A stretch of DNA of 48,952 nt from Marininema halotolerans (GCF_900116235.1 NZ_FPAA01000017.1:1-48952); one strand, 5' to 3'. Shown: positions 24,456-34,697, numbered from the stretch's first letter. Translations and numbers: made by a program. The notes: generated from the sequence alone by a model not told the origin.

Positions 24456-24800
24456 TTATACATCTTCTAAGAAGTTTAATAAGTCATCCCCATTTGTCCG
24501 TCTGATCACCTTGCCGTCAACGATGATGGATGTATAATTATCATCGTAGTCATAAGCGATTCCATTCAGTTCATTGATAGTTTTAGGAGTGGGGATCTCT
24601 CTCCATCCCCCCGCTACCTTACCCAGTTGGATTGCTTCCTCGTAATAATCGTTGTAGACCTCCTCAAAGGTATGAAACTCTGTGATGATGGTGTCCTCTT
24701 TTTCTCCCTCTATTTTTTGAAACTCCTGTGGCCTAAGATACATTTCTTCTACGCGCCAATCTCCCCCACTTCCTACTAGCTTAACGCTTATCTTGTCCAT
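24456..24800 (-). CDS. small acidic protein of unknown function
   Basis: 114 aa from the ATG at 24800, which has AGGAGG at good spacing; the longer frame to 24872 has none. It is acidic and predicted alpha+beta (DKISVKLVGSGGDWRVEEMYLRP, TEFHTFEEVYNDYYEEA, GIAYDYDDNYTSIIVDGKVIRR). No motif recognised. Stand-alone, next to tRNA-Leu; immunity- or antitoxin-like proteins often look like this, but nothing here proves it. Confidence 0.65.
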   Translation of the reverse strand: MDKISVKLVGSGGDWRVEEMYLRPQEFQKIEGEKEDTIITEFHTFEEVYNDYYEEAIQLGKVAGGWREIPTPKTINELNGIAYDYDDNYTSIIVDGKVIRRTNGDDLLNFLEDV

Positions 24801-24916
24801 GGATAGACCTCCTAGATGATGATAGCCAACAGCATCCATCATACATTGAAAGGGAAAGATATCGCCATACACTGTAGAGGTGGGATGCGGCTAACGAAAA
24901 AAATAAAATAAAACTA

Positions 24917-24946
24917 TTGACCCCTAGTGTCGAATCATGATATATT
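24917..24946 (+). promoter_or_regulatory. promoter of tRNA-Leu
   Basis: TTGACC (24917-24922), 18 nt, TATATT (24941-24946). Confidence 0.55.
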
Positions 24947-25051
24947 ATTTTTTGTCAGATGCGCAGGATCTTAGGCAAGAGCGACTAACAATCCTGGAAA
25001 TATCACGTATACCTAGGGGAAACGAAACCCGTATTTTTACTTACTCAACGA

Positions 25052-25136
25052 GCCAAAGTGGCGGAACTGGCAGACGCGCACGACTCAAAATCGTGTTCCT
25101 TCGGGAGTGTGGGTTCGAGTCCCACCTTTGGTACCA
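25052..25136 (+). tRNA. tRNA-Leu(CAA)
   Basis: An 85-nt cloverleaf: acceptor GCCAAAG / CTTTGGT, anticodon stem CACGA / TCGTG with loop CTCAAAA giving anticodon CAA, a long variable arm as in class II tRNAs (GTTCCTTCGGGAGT), T-arm GGGTTCGAGTCCC, and encoded CCA at 25134-25136. Confidence 0.95.
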
Positions 25137-25138
25137 CA

Positions 25139-25172
25139 GAAAAGCAGTCATCCATTGGATGACTGCTTTTCG
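25139..25172 (+). terminator. terminator after tRNA-Leu
   Basis: A 15-bp stem (AAAAGCAGTCATCCA / TGGATGACTGCTTTT), 3 nt after the CCA end. Confidence 0.9.
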
Positions 25173-25329
25173 TATTGCGTGGATATGTGCGTGTGGGTGA
25201 AGGGTTCAGTATGATAGTGGATGGGTAGATAAGCGATAAAGAGAGGATGGACAAGTGGGGGATTTTTGTCCATGCTTGTCGAAGAGGTTCCCATGAATTT
25301 CGGTCTCGTCAGTTAGTTTTGGAGAAAGG

Positions 25330-28300
25330 ATGATGCACATGGATACCCGAGCGGAGCAACTTTTTCAATATCTTCTTGCTATGAAACAAATGGAGCATCG
25401 ATCCATTCGCCATATAAAAAATTACCAAGAGTATCGTTACATGGATGATTTTCCGGAGGGAGTCGGTTGCTGGCTATTTGGCACGGGAAGTGATCCAGAT
25501 GCTTGGATCGAAGTGAAATGGATGGAGCCAGAACCGATGCCTGAGCCGGATCCACTTTTTCATACATGGTTAAAGGGAAGCCCTGCTACGGAATGGACAG
25601 TGCCATCGGTACATAAGGATATGGAATTTATTGGTGATAAAGTAAATGGTTCGGAAGAACGCAATCTCATCCGTTTTGAAGAGGACATTGAGCGAGTGAA
25701 AGCTTATTCCGATTGGATGAATCGCTGGCAACCGTGGGCGGCAGAGACGAAGCGCCGTAAAGTAATTCAGGAGATCTATGATCAGCTTTTTTTCATTTAC
25801 AACCAACTTGAACGGGGAGATGAAACTTACGAGATCGTAATTGGCCATGGGGTGTTGAGTTGGTCTCATCCCAAGGAACCAATTGTGCATCCACTTTTGA
25901 TGACTCGCATGGAAATTTTCTTTGATGCCAGTAAAGGGAGTTTCATTTTAAAACCTACACAAAAGGGTACGGCGATGGAAGTCGATGTGTTGCAAGGGCT
26001 AGACATTCCTTGTGAAGATGAACTGTTCATGAAGCTTCAATCCTATCAGAAGGAGAATTTGATTGATCCAAGGGATGAAACCAAGACACATCCTTTGTAT
26101 CAGGAGATTGCGGCCCTTTTACATCCGAAGGGATCTTTTCTTAAGCGGCGAGGATATGCCAAGGAGGATGTTGACCCTGTCATTATTGAGGGGCCGGTTT
26201 GGTTGATACGGAAACAATCGGGGAAGTTGTGGATCGATGAATTGAATCGCATGATTCAAGCGTTAAAGGAGGGGTTGAAGGTACCTGCACCCGTCCAAGC
26301 GCTATTGCAAGTGGAAACGATTCAGCCTACGGAAGAAGAGACCAAGAAATGGTCTCCAATCGGGGAAGAACTATATTTTCCCTTGCCTAGCAATGAGGAA
26401 CAACGCGGGGTCGTAAAAAAACTGGCTCAAAAACACGGGGTGGTTGTTCAGGGTCCACCTGGAACAGGAAAAAGCCATACCATCGCCAATCTGATCGCTC
26501 ACTTACTGGCTCATGGGAAAAAAGTGTTGGTAACCAGTCAAAAGGAACCCGCCCTACGTGTCCTTGCAGATAAGCTTCCCCCCGATATTCGTCGTTTGTG
26601 TGTCTCGGTATTAGGTGGGGATTCTCACTCATTGCGAGAAGTAGAGGCTTCGATTGAATCGATCTCACAACAGATGGACCGGATGGATACGAATCGTTTG
26701 GCGGAGCAAATTGAACGTCATCGGCAAAAGCTGCAAAGGGTAAGGGAGCGGATTGCCAAGGGGGAAGAAGCTTTACAACGCTTTGCCATAAAGAATCATG
26801 AGCCAATAACGTGGAAGGGTGAAAAGTTGAAGCCCATGGTGGCGGCTCGTGTATTAGAGAAGGAAGAGAAAGAGCATGGCTGGTTTCCTGATAAGGTAAC
26901 AGGAGATCCCCCCATTACCGATGCGGATCTTTTCCGTTTGTGGCAATTAGCATCGACAGTTCCTCGGGATGCTCCTGAGGTTGCACGCTACCGTTTACCA
27001 GCAAAGGAGAAGTTGTTATCCCCGTCAACCTTTTTGGATCGGATGAAGAAGGGGGAAGAACTTAAACGGAAGGCGGAAGTATCCCAAGGGTTACTTAATC
27101 GTTACCCAGTACTTCGGGATGCAGAAGAATGTGCGCGATTCTCACAATTATTAAATCCAGCACTCCAACAAAAAGGAATTCTTGAAGCTCAGTGGTTACG
27201 ACGCGTCCTGGAAGATGCGCTGGCTGGGGGTGAGCGACGTCGAGGTTGGTCTGAATTGATAGTGACCATTGAGGCGATGGCAAAAGAGTTGGCGGATTTG
27301 TATGGCCCCTTGACAGAACACCGTTTGGACCTCCCAGATAAGCCCCCTGTTGAGTTAAGGGAAGGGATCCATTTGATGGGGGAGCGATTGACATCAGGCA
27401 AAGGCTTAGGAACGATGTTTTTCGTGACATCGGGAAGAAAGGTTCGTTTACTCTATGAGGAGACTTTCGTCGATGGGCGAAAAATACGGACAACAGAGGA
27501 TACGAAACTCTTACAACGTCTGGTCAATTATCGTGAAAAAAGGGCGCGTTTAGTACAAAAGTGGAATGAGGTAACAAAAGAAATTGAAGGTCCTACTTTT
27601 CAAATGGATGAGGTGCGTCTTCTTCCGCAATTGGATGACCATCGCTACTCGATTGAAAAAGTGCTGGCCTTCGCCGATTCTCTTGTACCGTTACGAGAAT
27701 GGGTAGAAGAAAAGTTTTCAGTGCGTTCCTTTTCATGGAGTAATCCTGGAGTGCTGGAGGAATGGGCCAATGCGGTAGGGGCAGCGCTACGAGAGTTTCG
27801 TTTTCAGCAGTGGATATCGGATTTTGAGCAGGAAGCAGAGAGTTGGATGGCTCTCTCGCGAACCGTTGGAACTCATCCTGTATGTGATCTTTTAGCAGAA
27901 GCATGGAGAGCCCAGGATTTTGATCAATGGTATGAAGCCTATGATGAGGCGGAACGACTCATTGATATTCAGGATCGTTATCACGAACTGTTAACCATGC
28001 TAAAACCGATGGAAGACAAGGCTCCTCTTTGGACCCGATACATATTGGAACGCCTTGGTAATCCTGGACCCTTTCCGGAAAGGTGGCAGGAAGCTTGGCA
28101 TTGGAAGCGAGTTCAAACCCACCTGGATCACCATCTTGAACAGGATCTTGAGAAAATACAAGCGGAGATTCATGATGCAGAGGAAGCCGAAAGGCGATTA
28201 ATTGAAGAGACTGTGACGGACTCATCCTGGCGAGAACAACTACTCCGTATCACTGAACAAGAGCGACGGGCCCTTCATGGTTGGAAACAGAAGATCAAAC

Positions 28301-29643
28301 GTATTGGGAAAGGAACAGGCAAATATGCCGACAAGTATCGGCGAGAAGCTAGAGAAGAGATGGAGCAATGTCAATCCGCGATTCCGGTGTGGATTATGCC
28401 CATCCAGCGTGTCATTGAAAACCTCAGTTTGACTCAGGAGCGTTTTGATGTGGTGATTGTGGATGAGAGCAGTCAATGTGATATCTTTTCACTCGTGGCA
28501 TTAATGCGTGCAGACCGAGCCATCGTTGTTGGGGATGATCAGCAAATTAGTCCACAGGCGGTTGGTGTGAGTCAAGAAATCGTACGGACGCTGATTAACC
28601 ATAACTTACAAGGACTTCCCCAATCGACGAGCTTCGATTCTCTCACCTCCTTATATGATATGGCAATCCGTGTCTTCGGCAATCATGTGATGCTCAAAGA
28701 GCATTTTCGCAGTGTACCGGAGATCGTAGGTTTTTCCAATGATCTTAGTTACAATCGTGAGATGGTTCCTCTTCGGCTACCGACTCTTTCAGAACAGGTA
28801 GATCCCCCTGTATTGGCAAAACGGGTAAAGGGGATACGGGACCCGCATATGGAAGTCAACGAAGAGGAAGCGGCAGCGATTGTGAATGATATTGCACAAA
28901 TGGTAGATGATCCTGTATTCCAAGGACAAAGTATGGGTGTCATAACCCTTTTGGGTCAGAAACAAGCCCCTTTAATTGAGCAGAAGCTTCGAGATAGGAT
29001 TGGGGAAGAGAAGATGGTTCAACGGAAGATTTTATGTGGAGATGCATACACCTTTCAGGGAGACGAACGCGATATCATTTTTCTTTCGATGGTGGTTGGA
29101 AGCAACGTTCGGTTTATGCCATTGACAAAAAGCGATGCCCGGCAACGGTTAAATGTCGCAGTGAGTCGTGCTCGCAATCAACTTCGCCTCTATCACTCAA
29201 TCGATTTGGATCACCTGCATCCACAGGATTTGCGACATCGTTTATTATCGTATTGCCTGAATCCAATGCATGAAAATGAAATCAATAGCGCGATGGAAAT
29301 GAACGGTCAATCCGAATTGGAAGGGGATGTATTACAACGAGTGGTAGCAGAAGGGTACCGTGTAACCCCTCATGTAAAGGTAGGGCATGAACGATATTTT
29401 ATTGATCTGGTGATTGAGGGTCAGTATACCCGCCTTGCTGTGGAATGTGATGGTGATCAATGGGATGACATCGATTCCTTTGGATATGATCGGATGCGGC
29501 AAAAAACCTTAGAGCGAGCCGGCTGGACCTTTTGGCGCATTTGTGGCAGTCAATTTTATCGTGACCCGGAAAAGGCACTGGAGCCTTTATGGATGAAATT
29601 GAGGGAGATGGGTATTGAGAAGCAACCCGTACACCAAATCTAA
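25330..29643 (+). CDS. SF1 (DNA2/NAM7-like) helicase with C-terminal PD-(D/E)XK-type nuclease domain
   Basis: 1437 aa. The N-terminal 340 residues are of unknown type. Walker A GPPGTGKSHT is at residue 375; an acidic, helical insert covers 430-1020; Walker B (VVIVDESSQCD) near 1044; GDDQQISP follows; motif V (TFQGDERDIIFLSM) near 1242 and motif VI (NVAVSRARNQL) near 1275. The last 110 residues (FIDLVIEG, LAVECDGDQWDD, RMRQKTLERAGWTFWRICG) fit the restriction-endonuclease-like domain often fused to such helicases (MTES_1575/DUF559 type). Such fusions are common in nucleic-acid defence or repair. Stand-alone gene; GGAGAAAGG precedes three close ATGs (25330, 25333, 25339). Confidence 0.88.
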   Translation: MMHMDTRAEQLFQYLLAMKQMEHRSIRHIKNYQEYRYMDDFPEGVGCWLFGTGSDPDAWIEVKWMEPEPMPEPDPLFHTWLKGSPATEWTVPSVHKDMEFIGDKVNGSEERNLIRFEEDIERVKAYSDWMNRWQPWAAETKRRKVIQEIYDQLFFIYNQLERGDETYEIVIGHGVLSWSHPKEPIVHPLLMTRMEIFFDASKGSFILKPTQKGTAMEVDVLQGLDIPCEDELFMKLQSYQKENLIDPRDETKTHPLYQEIAALLHPKGSFLKRRGYAKEDVDPVIIEGPVWLIRKQSGKLWIDELNRMIQALKEGLKVPAPVQALLQVETIQPTEEETKKWSPIGEELYFPLPSNEEQRGVVKKLAQKHGVVVQGPPGTGKSHTIANLIAHLLAHGKKVLVTSQKEPALRVLADKLPPDIRRLCVSVLGGDSHSLREVEASIESISQQMDRMDTNRLAEQIERHRQKLQRVRERIAKGEEALQRFAIKNHEPITWKGEKLKPMVAARVLEKEEKEHGWFPDKVTGDPPITDADLFRLWQLASTVPRDAPEVARYRLPAKEKLLSPSTFLDRMKKGEELKRKAEVSQGLLNRYPVLRDAEECARFSQLLNPALQQKGILEAQWLRRVLEDALAGGERRRGWSELIVTIEAMAKELADLYGPLTEHRLDLPDKPPVELREGIHLMGERLTSGKGLGTMFFVTSGRKVRLLYEETFVDGRKIRTTEDTKLLQRLVNYREKRARLVQKWNEVTKEIEGPTFQMDEVRLLPQLDDHRYSIEKVLAFADSLVPLREWVEEKFSVRSFSWSNPGVLEEWANAVGAALREFRFQQWISDFEQEAESWMALSRTVGTHPVCDLLAEAWRAQDFDQWYEAYDEAERLIDIQDRYHELLTMLKPMEDKAPLWTRYILERLGNPGPFPERWQEAWHWKRVQTHLDHHLEQDLEKIQAEIHDAEEAERRLIEETVTDSSWREQLLRITEQERRALHGWKQKIKRIGKGTGKYADKYRREAREEMEQCQSAIPVWIMPIQRVIENLSLTQERFDVVIVDESSQCDIFSLVALMRADRAIVVGDDQQISPQAVGVSQEIVRTLINHNLQGLPQSTSFDSLTSLYDMAIRVFGNHVMLKEHFRSVPEIVGFSNDLSYNREMVPLRLPTLSEQVDPPVLAKRVKGIRDPHMEVNEEEAAAIVNDIAQMVDDPVFQGQSMGVITLLGQKQAPLIEQKLRDRIGEEKMVQRKILCGDAYTFQGDERDIIFLSMVVGSNVRFMPLTKSDARQRLNVAVSRARNQLRLYHSIDLDHLHPQDLRHRLLSYCLNPMHENEINSAMEMNGQSELEGDVLQRVVAEGYRVTPHVKVGHERYFIDLVIEGQYTRLAVECDGDQWDDIDSFGYDRMRQKTLERAGWTFWRICGSQFYRDPEKALEPLWMKLREMGIEKQPVHQI

Positions 29644-29645
29644 AT

Positions 29646-29680
29646 AGAAGGCCGCTGAATCATTCATTCAGTGGCCTTCT
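29646..29680. terminator. bidirectional terminator
   Basis: A 15-bp stem AGAAGGCC-G-CTGAAT / ATTCAG-T-GGCCTTCT between the helicase (plus) and the lyase (minus). Confidence 0.92.
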
Positions 29681-32600
29681 TGTTGTTTGTCCAGTACGGA
29701 AAAAAGGGTGCGCTTATAGAAATCGGTGCGATCGAACTCCCCTCTTTTTGAAGGGGAATCCTCCATGTAGCCCCTGGTTGGATCGCGTAATGATAACCTT
29801 TACTAAAATCAGCAGGGTCTTCGTACTTGTGAATGAGGGTGTTGTCTCCGATGTTAAGGGAGTATTGGTTGGGATGAAGAACGTTGACACCATGGATGCG
29901 GTACGTGGTATTCGATTTTGTGTGGTTATTAATATAGATCCATTGTCCAATCAGAGAAGATGGATGCTGAATGGGGTGTCTTGTTTTGACAATGAGTTCG
30001 TTAGCTCCTGCTAACGAGTGTGTAAAATCAAGGACAGTACCTTGAATGGCAGCATGGGGGAGGTGGAGTAAATTTTTATGCTGCCATTGTAGAATCGTGC
30101 CGTCATTCATATAGGCGTAAATCGGTTGTCCGTTTTTGGTCGAGACATAGCCGAAAAATCCACGGAAGGTAAAGGGACCCACCTGATAGATGGAGTGGGC
30201 ATCGAGTGAGTTAAATAGGGTATCGATGCGTCCATTCCTCAGTTGAATCTGAAGAGCAAAGGTGACTGAGCTATGTTGAATGGGTTTTCCATTCTTCCGT
30301 ATAGTGAGTGGCCGAATATGCTCGATTTGTCGATGGTTTGTATAGGGTTCGATGACGGATACAAATTGACTGGTTAACGGATCTCCACAACGCTGAGCGA
30401 TTAAATAACGCAAATGGTTTGGATTCCCGGGTAAGTGGGGAGGGTAACCATTCGCAAGGGCAACTTCATGGACTGGGGTTAACATGGTGAGTCGAAGGTG
30501 ATGATCTTCTTTTTTAGGGAGGATGTGCCAAGTATCCTTGATTTGCCAATCAATAAAATAAGGAGATCGCGGCTTTGGATCTCGTGCGACACGATCAAGG
30601 TAATGAAACCCGCTTCCTTTATAGCTCCATCCGGAGGGCTGGTTGTTTTCTTTGTGACCATAGGGGATGTCAGCGCCTGCATAGCTTCCAGTATGTTGGG
30701 GCTGTAAGTGTAGTCCCCCTGTGGTTACGCGCCCTTCAGCTCCATGGAAACTATAATGATGACGATGCCCTCCTTTAACCCTAAACCAATCGATCAGATA
30801 CGAATGGGTAGGATCGATGTCGACCATGGCCAGTGTTCGACGATATCGCTTGGTTTGCGGATAGGCTTTGGGAACATCCACATCAATTAACTGAATGGGT
30901 GGTTTTCCATCGAAGTGATGGGTAATCCCATGAGTTTGCTGGGTTTGGGGTTGTTGATTAACCATAACGGTATTGTGACTTATGGTGTTTGCTACCCATT
31001 CGGTACGGTTTTTTAGGTTGAGCGGGTACCCAAGATCGGGGGAAAGATCAAGGCCACTATCATGGATACCGATATTTAAAGTATCGCGATGTCCATGTCG
31101 ATGAATGGCATTCTCGCCATAGTACATCCAAACCTGATGCTTGTGTTGGGGAAAGGAGTATGACGAAGCCTGATCTTGAATGGTTAAACAGTCGAGACCT
31201 AGACCAAAGCCTGAAGCAGAAGGGTTTTTGCCGATGTTGTGAAAGGTAAGGGAATGGTGCCCTTTTGTGAGAGCGAAGGATCCCAGTGGGAGGGTAATCA
31301 CTTGGGAATCACTCCGATAAAAATCCATCTGCCTGATCGACTTCCCATCTAAGCGGATGTCGAAAACGCCTTGATTGGTGGCATGGAGTAGGGAAAGCGT
31401 TAGGTATTGATTGCCGGTTTTTGGTACTGAGAAAGAAAAGGTGATTTGGGCACCGGGGTGCTCGGCAGGCATCTGAACCCCTTCGCTATCGTCGAAATAA
31501 TTCTCGGGTATATGGAAGGCTTCTGGAATATGTTTAGCCAGAGAATCATTTCGTAAATACAATGCTCCTTGGTGATGGATAATCTCTGCGCTTTTTTTTG
31601 TAATCGGCAGGTGACTGAAGGGAAGTTGAGTTCCCGTCGTTGAACCACTCTCCTTTCCTGAACGTAGAGCGGTAAAGCCAAATCCCGATAATTGGACGCT
31701 TTTCGGGTGAAAGGGCCCCTGAGTCATGATGGTATGGCGAATTTGGCGCATGGTTTCATCGGGTTTTCCAGAAAAAATATCGCCATGTAATCCGTCGAGA
31801 GAGTTTCCGTTCAAATAATGAGCGGCTTGTGCATAGAGGGGCTGATGATATTTAGCAAAGGCTTTCACATATTCTTCCGCTGAGCCAAGTAATACCGGGT
31901 TTCCGGTCTTAAAGGAATCGCCAATCGCCGGTGTATGATGTTGAAGAATAAATGGCCAACGAGTATCATGCATTTTTTTAAATTTAAGGTGCTGATAAAG
32001 GTCAGCTTCAGGGTACCGGTCATACCCCTCGAGAATCTCGGCGATGCTGGTGATCTGGGTCAGCCAATAGGAATTGTATTGGGTCGAGGGCTCATCACCG
32101 AATCCATCGTGATCAACACGATTCATTAAGGTTGGATAAACATCCCCACCGGTTATATGTGGCCATGGCCATGGTGAAAATGAACCGGCTTTAAAAATCC
32201 AGTCAATCCAAGTCTTTGATGTTATCGGATCATCAAGAACGACAGCGGCCATGGCTAATGCGCGTTGATGCATACCAAAATTGCCGCGGATTTGTGCTTT
32301 TTGAATCCCAAGAAAGATTTGTCGAACCAGACCATCCTCGATATTTTTACAAATTTGTGCCCCGGAATTTTTGGGGTTTTTGAGATGATATTGTTTGGCT
32401 TTCTTCGATAAGAAATGTTTGACCCGAGGGGAATTCATATGGGGGAAAAAAGCATCATAGGCAGCGACATATTCGGTGACAGCAGTGGCTTCCCAAATGC
32501 TCCCTCTAATCTTGCCTTGTCCCGTGCCGCCACTGGCATTTAAATAGAGGGAGGAATCGTAGTCAGCTAGATTCATTGCTGGATAGACATCTGCGATTCG

Positions 32601-33311
32601 ATCAAGAAGAATGATACCCGCATCAGCATATTGGTCATCCCCGGTATAAAGGTAAGCATCTCGAAATGCTCGTAGTGCAGTATCAATCATGCCACCATGC
32701 CAGATATGCCAATGATTATAGTAGGCGATAAAGGTCCAACGGTCACCATGTTCGTCTACCCATCCTCTCCCATCATCCACTCCCCACTTCTCGCCCTTTT
32801 CAGGGTAAAGTTCATTTTTTAAAAAATGTGGGTTTGCTCGCTTGCGGTCGAAGATGCCATGCTCGTCCAATCCGCTTATATAGTAGGAGGCAAAATCGTT
32901 GGTAGGAAAACGATAACCACTGGATGGATCCTTTAGTTTCCAGGGATCTTGATCAGACTCAGCGATCCATCCGCGGTATCCATAGCGATCATTTAATTTT
33001 TTGCCTGTGATGGGAGATCCTTTTTCCATATTGACTGCATAGCTACGGGGAAGCGTTTGGGGAGTGATGGTTGTCCAAAGCTTTTCGAACCCCCAACCCA
33101 GATAATGATTGGCCTCATGAACCGCATTATCCCGGATTCTTTGTGCCCATTTATAACGCTTAATGTTGTGTCGAGCATGTGCGATCTTAGTTGGTGTGTA
33201 GTAAGTCGCTCGTGTTTTGGTGGCTACAACCGCGGTAGAAGTAGGGAATGTGGGAAGGAAAGTAAGGCCCGGTATCGTTAAGAGTAAGAGACGGAGGATC
33301 CAAATATTCAT
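29664..33311 (-). CDS. large secreted heparinase II/III-like polysaccharide lyase
   Basis: 1215 aa. Signal peptide at residues 1-30 (ILRLLLLTIPGLTFLPTF). Residues 60-500 look like the alpha/alpha toroid of heparinase II/III and alginate lyases (YYNHWHIWHGGMIDTALRAF, RGNFGMHQRALAMAAVVLDD). A beta-sandwich insert resembling a carbohydrate-binding module follows (about 600-720: NQYLTLSLLHATNQGVFDIR). The heparinase II/III-like beta-sandwich domain starts with HGHRDTLNIGIHDSG near 770. The His and Tyr residues needed for elimination chemistry are plausible but not assigned. GAAGGAG lies 8 nt before the ATG. Substrate unknown; divergent from a beta-helix protein. Confidence 0.8.
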   Translation of the reverse strand: MNIWILRLLLLTIPGLTFLPTFPTSTAVVATKTRATYYTPTKIAHARHNIKRYKWAQRIRDNAVHEANHYLGWGFEKLWTTITPQTLPRSYAVNMEKGSPITGKKLNDRYGYRGWIAESDQDPWKLKDPSSGYRFPTNDFASYYISGLDEHGIFDRKRANPHFLKNELYPEKGEKWGVDDGRGWVDEHGDRWTFIAYYNHWHIWHGGMIDTALRAFRDAYLYTGDDQYADAGIILLDRIADVYPAMNLADYDSSLYLNASGGTGQGKIRGSIWEATAVTEYVAAYDAFFPHMNSPRVKHFLSKKAKQYHLKNPKNSGAQICKNIEDGLVRQIFLGIQKAQIRGNFGMHQRALAMAAVVLDDPITSKTWIDWIFKAGSFSPWPWPHITGGDVYPTLMNRVDHDGFGDEPSTQYNSYWLTQITSIAEILEGYDRYPEADLYQHLKFKKMHDTRWPFILQHHTPAIGDSFKTGNPVLLGSAEEYVKAFAKYHQPLYAQAAHYLNGNSLDGLHGDIFSGKPDETMRQIRHTIMTQGPFHPKSVQLSGFGFTALRSGKESGSTTGTQLPFSHLPITKKSAEIIHHQGALYLRNDSLAKHIPEAFHIPENYFDDSEGVQMPAEHPGAQITFSFSVPKTGNQYLTLSLLHATNQGVFDIRLDGKSIRQMDFYRSDSQVITLPLGSFALTKGHHSLTFHNIGKNPSASGFGLGLDCLTIQDQASSYSFPQHKHQVWMYYGENAIHRHGHRDTLNIGIHDSGLDLSPDLGYPLNLKNRTEWVANTISHNTVMVNQQPQTQQTHGITHHFDGKPPIQLIDVDVPKAYPQTKRYRRTLAMVDIDPTHSYLIDWFRVKGGHRHHYSFHGAEGRVTTGGLHLQPQHTGSYAGADIPYGHKENNQPSGWSYKGSGFHYLDRVARDPKPRSPYFIDWQIKDTWHILPKKEDHHLRLTMLTPVHEVALANGYPPHLPGNPNHLRYLIAQRCGDPLTSQFVSVIEPYTNHRQIEHIRPLTIRKNGKPIQHSSVTFALQIQLRNGRIDTLFNSLDAHSIYQVGPFTFRGFFGYVSTKNGQPIYAYMNDGTILQWQHKNLLHLPHAAIQGTVLDFTHSLAGANELIVKTRHPIQHPSSLIGQWIYINNHTKSNTTYRIHGVNVLHPNQYSLNIGDNTLIHKYEDPADFSKGYHYAIQPGATWRIPLQKEGSSIAPISISAPFFPYWTNNKKATE

Positions 33312-33461
33312 GCTTTAGGCTCCTTCAGGTAAAAAGTCCTGTCCTATGATCAATAATCGTAATATTATGTATTAGAGTGGGAGATGGGTATGATCAATTG
33401 AAAATTGAATGACGGCATGGTTCTACTCCATACAATTTTTAAAATACAGGAGGAATCCGTC
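33312..33461. promoter_or_regulatory. divergent promoter region, possible mother-cell sigma site
   Basis: On plus, CATACAAT (33429-33436) matches the sigma-E -10 consensus and lies about 25 nt before the beta-helix start. No convincing -35 is present, so this is only a hint. On minus, no clear promoter is seen. Confidence 0.3.
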
Positions 33462-34490
33462 ATGACTCAATTTAATGTGAAAACCTTTGGTGCAAAGGGA
33501 AATGGCACCGCAGATGATGCCCCTGCTATTCAAAAAGCGCTAACGGCGGCGCGAGAGGCTGGTGGAGGGACTGTTTTTGTTCCAGGTGGTATCTATAATG
33601 TGGGCAACCTTCTTAAAATTTATGATCATACTACCCTGGAATTGGATAAAAATGCGCTGATTCGTCGTCAATCTGATGCCAGTGTCATGATTATAAATGG
33701 AACCAATGGGCAAGGTGGATATCTGGGAAGTCAAGATATTGAAATCATTGGCGGGACATGGGATGCCAATATGAAGCTCAATACAATTTCATGTACCGTG
33801 ATCGCTATCGGACATGCGACTAACGTACGTGTGCGTGATACAAAAGTGCTGAATGTGTACAATTGGCATGGGGTTGAGTTGAATGGGGTGAATCGGGGAG
33901 AAGTGAGCCGGTGTCTATTTAGCGGCTTTACCCTCACCCGAAAATGGAGTGAAGCGATACAGCTCGATATCATGATATCAACGGATGCCTTTCCTTGGTT
34001 TGGTCCCTATGACAATACGTATTGTCGGAACATCTTAATTGAAGGATGTGCATTTACCAGTGATTGGTATCGGGGAATCGGGAGTCATTCAAAGGCGGAG
34101 GATGTCTATCATGCACATGTCCGGATTATCAATAACCATTTTGAATATTTGGCGGGCTCCGCAATCGAAGCTTACCGCTATCGACATGTTTCCATCCAAG
34201 GGAATACCTTCTCAAAAGTGGAGACGGGAATTCATCTACGAGATTCCGCTTATTTCTCCATTGGTGGGAATAGCATACGGTATCCGGAGAAAGATGGAAT
34301 CCTTCTAACCGGTTCATTTGGAAATTCAATTGTGGGTAATGTTGTACGAGGTGCAGGTGGAGCGGGAATTTATGTGGATGCCAATTCTGAACGGAACAAC
34401 CTGTTAGGGAATGCCTTCACTGACTGTGCCAATGGTGGAATTGTAGACAGAGGAAGCAAAACCACAAGGAGTGGGAACCGTAACAGGTAG
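33462..34490 (+). CDS. right-handed parallel beta-helix protein, no signal peptide
   Basis: 342 aa. The start FNVKTFGAKGNGTADDAPAI is the hallmark of pectate-lyase-superfamily (Pectate_lyase_3) beta-helices, followed by periodic strands (NVRVRDTKVLN, NILIEGCAF, VRIINNHFEY, VSIQGNTFSK, FGNSIVGNVV). The ATG at 33462 has CAGGAGG upstream. There is no Sec signal or wall anchor, so it is either cytoplasmic or placed on spores; the neighbour divergent lyase is secreted. The enzyme activity is unproven; such folds also serve as surface or tail proteins. Confidence 0.85.
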   Translation: MTQFNVKTFGAKGNGTADDAPAIQKALTAAREAGGGTVFVPGGIYNVGNLLKIYDHTTLELDKNALIRRQSDASVMIINGTNGQGGYLGSQDIEIIGGTWDANMKLNTISCTVIAIGHATNVRVRDTKVLNVYNWHGVELNGVNRGEVSRCLFSGFTLTRKWSEAIQLDIMISTDAFPWFGPYDNTYCRNILIEGCAFTSDWYRGIGSHSKAEDVYHAHVRIINNHFEYLAGSAIEAYRYRHVSIQGNTFSKVETGIHLRDSAYFSIGGNSIRYPEKDGILLTGSFGNSIVGNVVRGAGGAGIYVDANSERNNLLGNAFTDCANGGIVDRGSKTTRSGNRNR

Positions 34491-34585
34491 ATCTGTCATA
34501 AAGAGAAACAATTTATTCCTGTTTACCTTTTTTGTGTAAAGAATAAATTCAAACAAAAAAAATTTGATTTTCTGCTATTTAGGGC

Positions 34586-34615
34586 TTGTGTTTTTCATGG
34601 ATCTCAGTATATAAT
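34586..34615 (+). promoter_or_regulatory. promoter of tRNA-Pro
   Basis: TTGTGT (34586-34591), 18 nt, TATAAT (34610-34615). Confidence 0.65.
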
Positions 34616-34697
34616 AGGTCTTGCGGTGATCGAAACGGCTAGGGTGCTTGAACGAACGACATGTATTTTGGTTGATATCTACACCGCACAAATTTTA

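Noticed and set aside
24937-25200. 87-codon frame spanning tRNA-Leu
   Set aside because: It reads through a complete tRNA gene and its terminator; no ribosome binding site.
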